Assembly: GCA_027604665.1 (NCBI GenBank) | Contig: JADGIZ010000174.1 | Location: 1-21,520 of the forward strand | Length of the DNA: 21,520 nucleotides | Direction: 5' to 3' | From: Polyrhizophydium stewartii | Lineage: Eukaryota > Chytridiomycota > Chytridiomycetes > Rhizophydiales | Shown: positions 9,899 through 18,939 of the stretch, one piece after another | How the letters are laid out: every line of letters begins with the position of its first letter | Position numbering within the stretch: position 1 is the stretch's first letter | The notes under the pieces: model-generated | What the model saw: the letters and a program-made list of their open reading frames with translations, nothing else | What the model was told of the DNA's origin: nothing | The model's database searches: none | Made by a program: the position numbers and the translations under genes

Positions 9899-10297
9899 GC
9901 GTGCTGGCGGGGCTGGGGGTGGGGCCGGCTGCGGTGCGCCGCCGCGGCGGGAGTGCGGGTGAGGACGAGTGCGGCCAAGAGCGGCTTGCCGAATCTTGGC
10001 CAATGACCACGCAACGGGCGACGGCCAAGCGCAGGCCGCCGCCTGCGCCGGTGCGCTTCGTCGTGCGCAGCACCGCGCAGGCAGCAGACCTCGTGTGCGT
10101 TGGCGCTATGTACTGCTGCTGCTGCGGCCCGAGAGTCGGCAGGGTGCGACGGATGCGGCGGTGCTGCAAGCTTGCTGACCGCCATTGCAGGCTCGGCGCC
10201 GTCATGATGCTCCTGGACGCAAGTGGTCACCGCCGCGCCGGTGCTCGGGGCGTGCGGAGACGCTGATGCATCACGACGCTTGTGCGGATCCACTCGA
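9899..10297. promoter_or_regulatory. Divergent intergenic region between membrane protein and lipase
   Basis: About 400 bp separate the two divergent starts. Pyrimidine-rich blocks lie just upstream of the minus-strand ATG. A plus-strand frame beginning with an ATG at 10003 (MTTQRATAKRR) could be a first exon of the lipase, but I cannot join it convincingly. No other feature is visible. Confidence 0.4.
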
Positions 10298-12780
10298 ATG
10301 CCGCTCCCGCGCGCTGCCGCGTGTCGCCCACAGCTGATGTACTGGTGGTGGACGAGGATCGTGACGCACTTCAACGCACGAGCGCCGGACGAGGTCCTTG
10401 GCGAGCGGCTGTCGGCGGCAACGACATACGAGCAGTGGCTTGCCGTGGCAACCGAGCTGGACATGTGCGTGGGACGCATGCGCTGGCGAGCGTGCAGGCG
10501 CCGAGCAAGCCGCCGAGCGCGGCGCAGGGCCGTGCGCTCGGTGCTGACGATCCCCCTTCACGTGCTTGCAGGCTGCATGGTGTGCCTCGAGCGCCTCCCC
10601 CTCCTTGGGGCCGTTCTCCTTGCGGCGTGAACCCCACCGCTCACTACTCTGCGACGCAGGCAACCATCTGTGGAAGGTCACCCAGGCAACAAACCTATAC
10701 GACCACAAGCTCATCTACTCGCGCTTGCAGAGCCTGCGTGCGGCCCGCGACTCGGGCGACGTCTCTGCGATGATCTACCTGCTGCGATCTGGTGCGCCGC
10801 CGTGGCCCTGCGCCGCAGGCTTTGGCTTGCATCCTGCCGGTCAAGCTCATACCATCCATCCATCGCAGGCCTGCTCCGCAATCTCGGCGGCCTCGCTGAC
10901 GTGCGCCTGTTCACGCACTCGTTCACGGGGTGAGGCAGCCTGTCGCTGCCCCCTTCTGCCCGGCCTTGCTGCCCGCTGACGCCTGTCCACGATGCCGGCA
11001 GCACAAAGACGCTGATCGATGATTATCTCGAAGAAGTTGTCCTTCAGCTCAACATCATCTGCGATACAGAGTTCGAGAACTTGACCTTGCATCAAAAGTG
11101 GGAGCTGTTCAGCGACACGCGCCAGAGCTTCGGCAACACGGCGCTCCTGCTGCAAGGCGGCGCGACGTTCGGCATGTACCATCTTGGCGTCGTCAAGGCG
11201 CTTTCGGAGCACGGCCTGCTCCCACGCATCATCAGCGGGTCGTCGGTTGGTGCGCTGATTGCCGCGCTTGTCTGCGTCCACACGGACGCGGAGCTGCCGG
11301 GCATCTTCCTACCCAACGGCATCGATCTGGCGGCGTTTGCGCACAAGGACGCCCAGCGTGCCATCAGCCGCAAGATCGCGCGCCTTCTCAAGCACGGTGC
11401 GTGCAAGACAGTCTGTCGCCTTCAGCAATCGGCATGCGCGGTGCTTGCTGACACCCGCTGGCAGGCTACTTGCTCGACGTCAAGGTCCTCGAGGACTGCG
11501 TCCGATCGAACCTGGGCGACATGACTTTTGAGGTTTGCGGACGTGACATGCGCTTGTGGTGGGCCGCGCTACTTACGCGTTTCGTTCTGTCGGCGCAGGA
11601 GGCGTTCCATCGCACGGGAAAGGTCCTTAACATCACCGTCACTTCGTCTCGCAAGGGCGAGGTGCCCCAGCTGCTTAATTATCTGACCGCTCCGAATGTG
11701 GTGCGTTGCATGCTTGCTCATCAGAACTTCAAGGCATGGCGATGCACGATTCGCTGGGTTGGCTGATGCGTGTTGGTCAGCTCATTCGCAGTGCGGCATG
11801 CGCGTCGGTCGCGCTTGTCGGTCTGTATCGCTCAGTCGATCTGCTTGCAAAAGACAGGAACGGCCATATCTTTATTTGGAGCCCGCTATGTAAGTATGCA
11901 CTGTCGTTGCTTCCAGGCCCGCTGCCCGACTTGCGCTTAGACGATGTATTTTTGCATGTTGTAAGCGGTGCGGTGGACCCCGGGCACCAGCAACGTCAAC
12001 ATCGAGTCGCCCGAGACCCGCCTCGCGGAGCTTTTCAACGTCAACCACTTTATCGTGTCGCAAGCGAATCCGTACATTGCGCCGTTTGTGTCAACAAAGA
12101 ACGCCTCGCTGTCAAACAAGCTCATCCACATGGTGCAGCAAGAGATTCGCCACCGCCTGAATCAGGTGTGCTCGCCCAGAGGCTCCTCTTCGCTGTGTAT
12201 CCGGATGCGCTGATGCATGCCCATGGTGGCAGGTTGCCGAGCTCGGCCTGTTTCCGCAAACAATCATCTCGCTCTTTGGCCAGAAAGCACAGGGACACGT
12301 AACGATTGCGCCGCAGCTCTCGTCGATGGTAAGCTGCGTCGCGGCGGCCTGATGAGCGACGGCGCTGCTGTGCTCACGGAGACTGCGGCGACAGGACTTT
12401 TATACCATTTTCAGCAACCCCACGTACAGGTCGCTTAGCTACTGGATCCTCAAGGGCGAGCAGTCGACGTGGCCGAATCTTTCGTTCATCAAAAACCGCA
12501 CCATTGTCGAGATGACGCTCTACGAGGGTGCGGCTGCGCGAGGAGGCTGCCTGCGGCTGCGTGCGGCTGCGTGCTTGCTGACGATCTCGTTCCGACCGAC
12601 ATTTTTCTTTTTTCTCGAATCTCGGGCGACATCTCCCCGTGCTCCTGCATCCGCCTGCCGCGCACGCCGCCAGTCACAAGCCGCCTGCGGAGCACCATCG
12701 AGCGCGTGCAGCGAGAGCGTGACAATCCGCGCAGCCGACGCCACGAGGAAGCCAAGCGCCGCAATAAATCCATCGCCTGA
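10298..12780 (+). CDS. Patatin-like triacylglycerol lipase, Tgl3/4/5-SDP1 family
   Basis: Lipid-droplet lipase family with an N-terminal DUF3336 and a patatin domain. Exons: 10298-10464, 10572-10579, 10660-10791, 10869-10929, 11002-11396, 11465-11532, 11599-11700, 11781-11889, 11966-12165, 12233-12328, 12395-12527, 12674-12780; 525 residues with every phase closing. DUF3336 part: YWWWTRIVTHFNAR, TTYEQWLAVATELDMLHGNH, LIYSRLQSLRAARDSGD, SGLLRNLGGLADVRLFTHSF. Patatin domain from about residue 170: oxyanion loop LLLQGGATFGMYHLG, nucleophile elbow GSSVG with Ser at about 204, KHGYLLDVKVLEDCVRSNLG, EAFHRTGKVLNITVTS, LLNYLTAPNV, and RLAELFNVNHFIVSQANP. Two oddities: an 8-nt second exon, and WTPGT where the family has W-x-D-G-S, so the dyad aspartate appears absent. 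The start is uncertain: in-frame ATGs are at 10298 and 10337, or an upstream exon exists. The last intron (146 bp) and the C-terminal 35 codons are the weakest parts. Confidence 0.9.
10572..10579 (+). other. 8-nt microexon of the lipase gene
   Basis: Between introns 10465-10571 and 10580-10659, both GT-AG, only GCTGCATG is retained. It enters with two bases pending and leaves with one. The join reads ELDM-LH-GNHLWKV and bridges two otherwise out-of-phase exons at the spot where homologues have a short ELD-x-LLGN-type link. Without it no GT-AG pair that I could find joins the flanking exons in frame with the right spacing. Confidence 0.65.
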
Positions 12781-12797
12781 CGCCTGACGCCCGACGC

Positions 12798-13984
12798 ATG
12801 GCGCCCGACAAGAAGCAGAGCCAGACCACCAAGCGCAGACCGCAGCGCCGAGGCCAGAACGCCGGCAAACCGCGCACGGGCAAGCGTCTCGCGCGACCGG
12901 GAAGGCGCCCGGGCGCTGGTGCTGGCGCCAGCGGACCCAACGCCATCAGCATCGCCGGCTCGAAGCGCAAGGCTGGCGACGACGCCCACCAAAGCGACGC
13001 CGAGAGCGTTCCCGACATCGACCCAGCACTGACGGCCGCCTGGGACCCATCCAGCGAGCCTGCGCGGCCCGCGCGGCCCGCGCGGCCCGCAGCACTCGCC
13101 GGCTCTGGTGCTGTGCGCCACAACGTCGAGGACGAGCTCGACGGCAACCTGGATCTTGGCTCTGACGCCGGATTCGGTTCTGACCGAGGCAATGACAACG
13201 GCGTCGGCGACGACGATGGCGAAGGCGATGGCGGCATGGCGGCTGCCCGACCAGCCAGCCCGCCAAAGAAGACGACAAGCTCCAAGCAACAGAAGAAGGC
13301 GGCCAAGGTCAAGGAGGCCGACAGCTCGCAGCCGGCAAAGCGTGCCAAGCGGGCCGCGCTGACGCTCAAGGATTGCGGCGTCGAGTACCAGGATCAGTCG
13401 GACCTGGCTGCCGAGGGTGACGGCGCGTTCCCGTCGGCTGTGCGACGAGGTGTGTTATGACTTTCTCCATATGCCGAGAAACTGGACGCTGACGCATCGC
13501 CGCAGTCTTTGGCCAAGATCTTGCCGCGATCGCCAAACCCAAACCGTCGCTGCAGATGCTGATTGTTTGCAGCTCAGCTGAGCGCACACTCGAGATCATC
13601 AAGCATCTCAAGACCCTCACAGGCGTTCGAGTCGCAAAGCTTTTTGCAAGGCACATCAAGCTCGAGGAGCAGATCCAGCAGCTGAACACACACGCCTTCT
13701 CAATCGGCGTCGGCACACCTCACCGCATCTCGAAGCTCCTTCTCGACGAGTCTGGTGAGTCATACTTGTCGAAACGCACATCTGCATAGCGCGGGAACGC
13801 ATCGCATTAACTCGGCAGGCACAATCATGCAGCGCAAGCGCCACTGGCCAGTCTGCGGAACGTCGTTTTTGACGAGTCGTTCACGGATCAGAAGAAGCGC
13901 AGGCTATTTGACGATGCCGAGAGTGAGCTGCGCAGCATCATCGCCGTTGCCTCGAAGAGCGGATGGGTGCTCCACGGGATTTGA
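12798..13984 (+). CDS. CMS1: Cms1-like 90S pre-ribosome / SSU processome factor
   Basis: Cms1 (CMSS1 in animals) is a nucleolar protein associated with U3-containing 90S pre-ribosomes, related in fold to DEAD-box helicases but without their ATPase motifs. Exons: 12798-13449, 13506-13754, 13833-13984; 350 residues; introns 56 and 78 bp. The first half (1 to about 195) is disordered and typical of nucleolar proteins: a basic N-terminus (KRRPQRRGQ), an acidic Asp/Gly stretch near 115-150 and Lys-rich blocks. The family core begins near ALTLKDCGVEYQDQSD and continues with LQMLIVCSSAERTLEIIKHL, GVRVAKLFARHIKLEEQIQ, and IGVGTPHRISKLLLDES. It then has NVVFDESFTDQKKRRLFDD, where helicases carry the DEAD box. 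The third exon was joined at 13833 because only that acceptor restores LASLRNVVFDES in frame. The ATG lies 17 bp after the lipase stop. Confidence 0.88.
13062..13088 (+). repeat. CMS1: Three 9-bp units encoding Ala-Arg-Pro repeats in CMS1
   Basis: Three perfect copies of GCGCGGCCC in tandem within the disordered half of CMS1, translating as PARPARPARPA. The unit length keeps frame, so copy number could vary between strains without breaking the protein. Confidence 0.9.
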
Positions 13985-13987
13985 TCA

Positions 13988-16900
13988 ATGAAACCATGGG
14001 ACCCGAATATTTTTGTTGTCTTTGCGGCAATGGACAAGACTGGCAAAGCCACAGCCATTCCAGCACTTTTGTCGCTGGGTCGGCGCAACCAGCTGTTCGC
14101 CACGCCGGCCGTGTCTCTGTCGCCGACTCAGCTGGCGTCATCGCCGCTTCCTTCGCCGCAGCCCGTCTCGCCATTACAGTCGTGGACGGCACAGCAAGCA
14201 TCGCCACCGCAACCACCCCGACAGCAACAACAGCCGCAGCCGCAGCTACCGCCCCCCAAAACAAATAATCAGCCATCGGAGAAGCGTATGTTCTTCGCGA
14301 TGCCCGCCTCGATCTGAGCAGGTGCTTACATTTGGCGATCGCTCCAAAGCAGCCTTTGCCGCCCGCTCTATAGACACCTCCGTGGACCCTCGCATGCTAC
14401 CACCGATAGCCGACAAGGCGCTTGCTCCTACGGCGCAGCCCACGCGCAGGCCTCGCTCGCAGACAACCGACGCAGTCACATCGCAGCGTCCGTCTGTGCG
14501 GACTCCCGCGGATCCGCAGCTTTCTGTAGCGCCAGATCCTCAGTGGTCGCCACAAACCGACGCACCTCGCCTGTCGTCCTCCCCCGACGGAGTCAGGCGG
14601 GCAGCATCGCCGGACATGCTGGGACGCCTCTCAGCCTCAGACTCGCCGCGAAGGGCCTCGGCGACTTCTAAGCAGGAGCCCCAACCCGCTCGGCTGGGGC
14701 CTGCCGCGCCGTCGCCGTATCCGCAATCCGCGAAAGCGCGGCTCACGCCGAGACCAGCCGATCTTGATCCCATCCAGTTTGTGTCGCACGGCGCTTCAGC
14801 GAAATCAGACGCAGCCAATACACCGGGAGACTTGCGGGGTCGTACTCCAGCCGTGCGCATGGTCAATCGCCACCAAGAGGCATTGCGTGGCGACGCAGAG
14901 AAGATGTCTGTGCTGCCCGAACTCCGAGTCCAGAAGCTGATGCTGACTCGCGTATCGTGAAGGCGCGAGAAACACGCAGACTCTGGTGCACAGAGCTCAT
15001 CATCAAGTGACGTCACCTCGATTTGCAGGCCAAACGACAACCATGCGCAGCAAGATTCTGCCGGACAGACCAAGGTATGGGCGTCTAGGTGCATGTGTTG
15101 CATTTTGGGGTCACATCGTCTGACGCTTTTGCAAAGCAAACCTGGATCAAGAAGCTTTGGAACCCGCTTGGTGGCAGGTCCAAAGCAGCGGCAATGGACA
15201 CGCAAAACTCATCGTCTGGCATCGCAGGAGCTGCATCAGACCCGCAGCGAAAGCAGCGACCCATGTCGAGCGGTTCGTGGCAAGTACGCCAGCACGCCTG
15301 GCGTTGAGTCTCGAGTACTGACAATCAAGACGTCCAGAATCAATCAACGCCCCTGAGCAGCTCGTAAACACCTCTGTGATCCCGCACTCCATATCGGCTA
15401 ACGCAAGCGACGGATACGGTGAGTCAGGTCTCGATTCCCAGGACGCAGTCGGCCCAGGCGCTTACCAGACCCGACCGACAACATCCCAGGACTGCGAAAA
15501 GCAGTTTCGGATTTCGGAGACGACGATACGCCAAAAGCCAAGTATGCGGACCGAGCCGGTGCCCAAGTACCGCAAGAGAGTGTCACGGCAATCATGTCGC
15601 CGCCGCCGACTCGCGCACAGGCCCACCACGGAGCAACGCTGCAGCAGCCTCATCCGCCATCTGAGCAGCCAGCCAGTAGCGCGCGGCCGCGCCGTGGGTC
15701 GCAGCTCTCGGCGCTCATGACATCGGTCCCGCAACCAACGCCGTCGTCGCAGCCGCAACCGAGCCGATCTCGACTCAGCAACCCACTGCGTACTGACGAA
15801 CAAACAAACGATCCGTCTGGGGAGCCCGAACAGCCTCGAGCTCGCCGAACAAGCTTGCAACCGGTCGATCTGGATGCGTCTCATTCGCGGCGGACGAGCT
15901 TGCAGCCCGGAGATCTGGACTCGTCCAGCTCGCGCCGCACAAGCCTGCAGCCGGGCGACTTCGACGGCGGCGCGTCTCGCCCTTCGCAGAGCAGCCGGCG
16001 CACAAGCGCATCAAGAGAGAGCGGACAGCAGGGCACGCATCCCTCGTCGCGCCGCCCGTCCGATGCACCGCCGCGCACAATGTCTCAAGATTCTTCCGAA
16101 AGTCCCGGCCAGCAGCGCGACGATGCTGACAGTGTATCGCACCACGGACGACGGCCAATACGCTACTCGGTCGCGCCGAGCCTGCCCACAACGACTGACA
16201 GCCGCATGTCGTTGGCGTCGCTCAGCAGCCGCAATGGCCCGGAGAGCACGGCCGCCACGCCTCCGATGCCGTCCAAGCGGCACCCGCACACTGGCGATCT
16301 CGAACAGTCCCGCTCTCCCGGCTCATGCGCCTCAGTTGACAACCCGCTCGAGTACAGGGCACGCGAAATCTCTGTGCGTCCGGACAACCCGGTGCTTGAT
16401 GACTCCAACACCTCGCTGCAGAGCGGCAACTCGGAATCATCCACATCTGTTGATCGCATGACCACGCGTGCGCGGCTCACGTCCGTCTTGAGCACATCGA
16501 GCTCCAGCCTCGACGTCGACACACGCAAAAAGGAGCGGTCTTTGGTCAAGAATGCGCTAAAGGGCGACATGTCCAAAGCCCTCGCCGCAGAGGTTGCCAA
16601 CGCGCTCACAAGCAAGGCTCGGTACAAGTCGACATCCACCGGCGGCATCGTGAACGTGGTCGACGGCAGCAAGTCTGGCGGGCAGGCGGGCAAAAAGGAC
16701 CCGAAGCTCGAGGCTGTGAAATGTGCTACCGAGACACATCGGCCGCCGAAATGGAATCTGCGAGCTCGAGGTCATCCGTGGCGAGCCATGTTCAACGTGT
16801 TTGTGCTGGCGCGCCGGTGCCAGATGGTTATCTCGTGCATGGACTGGCAAGAGATGACGCTGCCAATATGCGAAAACGAAGTGCGCGCATCGGATGTCTT

Positions 16901-18457
16901 CAAGGCAATGATGTCCAAATACGCTGGCGGTGACGAGAGTGCCGTCTCAGAAAAAGGTGTCGACCGAGTGCTTTTGTTGTGCTCGAGCTACGAGTTGAGC
17001 TCATACGCGTCGCTGCAGATTGCCGAGATGATCCGCGGCGAGCGCACACAGGACGTCGTCGAGCAGCTCGAGAAGCTGATCAGCATGCAGAATCGCAAGT
17101 TCCGCAGCTTCGCATATGATCAGCGGCTAAAGTTTTGCCGCGTCATGAGAGTGTGTCTGCTGCGCCGTCGTGTGCTGCACAGTGTCGATCAGAAGCTGAC
17201 CGTGCCTCGCGCAGTTCGAAGAGCACGAGGAGCGCCGCATCATCATCAAGGAGGGTCATTTATCCCACGCGTTCTATTTTGTACTCAGCGGGCAAGTGAT
17301 TGTCTTCAAGATCAAGGACGGCAAGTGGATCCAGCTCAACGTGCTCGGCAAGGGCGAGAGCTTTGGCGACCGCTCCATGAATGTGCTCAACGACAAGCGC
17401 ACGGCGTATATTGCAACAAACACGCGCTGCAAGTTCCTCGTCATTGACAAGGGTGAGCGTGCGAGAGCAGTTGTTTAAACCTTGAGAATGCGCACGGATG
17501 CTGATACAGGCTATCGAATTCAAGCGGATTATCACGCGGTGGGCAGCCTGCACATCCATCGAGCTGAAAAATGGAGCCGAGCTGCTGACATGTGTCGGCA
17601 CAGATTGCCAATAATCGCGACGAGGCGCGCACGGCGACAATCCGTGCCAAGCTGCTCAGCCTCACACACTTTGCCAATGCACCCAACGGCTTCATTGAAA
17701 AGATCGCACCGAGCTGCGAGATCATCGACTACGAGCCTAACAACACCATCATCACCGAAGGCGCGCTGCCGTACCAGATGTTTTTGATCATCAAGGGTGC
17801 TTGCAGACGCATGCGCGTGGTGCCGTTTGCCAAGCACAACAACGAGGAAAGCGGGCATGGCATTCACGACGACCAGCTTCATGCATGGGACCCAGATACA
17901 CCGCTGCCGCCGGGCCTGAAGCGAGTCAACCTGCTGACCGTGTGCAATCTTGGGCCGGGCGACTCGTTTCCAGTGCTGCCGTGGCCGCACAAGTCGCCTC
18001 CCATGCTACCGCTCGACAAGTCAGAATACGCTCGTGCGCTCGACGCTCATGATGACACGTCCAAGTGGAACCGGACCCGTCATGAAATGGGCGCCGCCGC
18101 GCAAAGAATGAACTTTACCAATTACCAATCGATGGAAACTGGCACGCCGGCCGCCAGGGCGCAGCCTTTGGCTCAGCCTTGCACTGGACCCTCGAGCCAG
18201 CTACACCAGCTGCTCGAGAACTTAACGGGACCAACAGCTCCATCGTCACGACGGCACCGAGCGAGATTCTCGTGCTCCAGCGTTCCGACTTGGTCTGGCT
18301 GGCGCCCGGAGAGGTCGTGTGCGACATTGTGACCGAGGGCATGGGTGACCCGACAATCCGCGACCTGCAGGTGGCATACATTCAGCGGCAACAGTGGGAC
18401 CAATTCAAGCGCAAGACCGTCAAGGGGGTCACGGGCAGACGCACGAGGCACCAGTGA
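13988..18457 (+). CDS. CNBD2-like protein with two cyclic-nucleotide-binding domains
   Basis: Large protein resembling CNBD2, a tandem cNMP-binding-fold protein linked in mammals to sperm-tail formation. Exons: 13988-14285, 14353-14905, 14963-15074, 15137-15272, 15338-15418, 15490-17150, 17215-17452, 17510-17538, 17604-18078, 18165-18457, about 1291 residues. Residues 1 to about 810 are disordered: Pro/Gln-rich first exon, then Ser/Pro/Arg-rich, with a 15-residue repeat at about 512-556. Folded part: RAMFNVFVLARR, DWQEMTLPICENEVRASDVF, DRVLLLCSSYEL. The first domain (about 932-1026) has IIIKEGHLSHAFYFVLSGQV and the phosphate-cassette region GESFGDRSMNVLNDKRTAY, with the arginine kept but Asp where Glu is usual. 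The second (about 1055-1290) has YEPNNTIITEGALPYQMFLIIKG and VTTAPSEILVLQRSDL, interrupted by a long insert. The intron at 18079-18164 is one of several options; a frame change between about 18030 and 18165 shows some intron is needed. The start lies 3 bp after the CMS1 stop. Confidence 0.8.
15843..15977 (+). repeat. Three 45-bp units encoding RRTSLQPxDxD repeats
   Basis: Three adjacent 45-bp units in exon 6 of the CNBD2-like gene (15843-15887, 15888-15932, 15933-15977) each encode RRTSLQP-[VG]-D-[LF]-D plus a Ser/Ala/Gly-rich tail. A fourth partial copy, RRTSASRES, follows at about 15996. Third positions have diverged while the RRTSLQP core is kept, which suggests selection on the peptide. 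RRTS fits the PKA consensus R-R-x-S. Confidence 0.9.
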
Positions 18458-18939
18458 TTCCGTCATGCAGACGCCAGCGCCAGTGCTGCGTGTAAGCGCA
18501 CCTCATTTGTGGTTGATCCATAGGTGTCATTAATGAAGGTGCAGCTTGACTGCTTGGCCAAACGGCTTGGTAATCATTTGATGCTCGCACATGCGACATT
18601 TACGGACCAGCTGCATGAGTGCAGGAAGATGATGGATGCCTGAATGGGTTGTCACAGCTGCAAATGGCTATGTATTCAGAGGCGGTCGAGTCGGCATTGC
18701 AGCCAAAGTGCACATGGTTGCCAGGGACAAGGCGATGGTGGCTTGCGCGTGAGGGTGGACACGGGAGATACTCAAGAAGCACGGCCGTCATGACCACATC
18801 TCACTTGTCGCGATACCGCAGGCGGGGCCGAAGCGTCGGGAGCAGTGACTTCGTCCTTCGTCAGGTGCCCGCCAAAGCCTCAAACGCGGGCGACTCCCGC
18901 CTTGCCCCCCGTCCAGACGTCCGCCAACAGGCCGGCAGC
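18458..18939. other. Intergenic region before the ankyrin gene
   Basis: About 480 bp between the CNBD2-like stop and the chosen ankyrin start. It includes an ATG frame of 36 codons at 18533-18643 with a coding-like helical composition (LDCLAKRLGNHLML, DQLHECRKMMDA), preceded by a TAG acceptor at 18522-18523, which could be a missed terminal exon. The ankyrin frame is also open back to about 18619, with in-frame ATGs at 18664 and 18670, so that protein may be longer. No promoter motif is recognisable. Confidence 0.4.

Noticed and set aside
9294..10479. Long minus-strand frames (303 and 339 codons) over the membrane-protein gene and its upstream region
   Set aside because: Alternative frames of the same GC-rich DNA; His/Arg/Pro-rich with no hydrophobic pattern, whereas the 9176-9898 frame has clear membrane segments.
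12166..12232. In-frame read-through of lipase introns as coding sequence
   Set aside because: Removing the intron restores family sequence (RLNQ-VAELGLFPQ); retaining it shifts frame.
13062..13092. GC-rich tandem repeat considered as a regulatory or structural element
   Set aside because: It is in frame, inside CMS1 exon 1, and encodes a simple Ala-Arg-Pro repeat in a disordered region.
15843..15977. 45-bp repeats considered as a CRISPR-like array
   Set aside because: Units are directly adjacent without spacers, keep reading frame and vary at synonymous positions, so they are protein repeats.
15775..16191. Minus-strand frame opposite the RRTS repeats
   Set aside because: Antisense of the Ser/Arg-rich exon; its apparent repeats are the mirror of the coding repeats.
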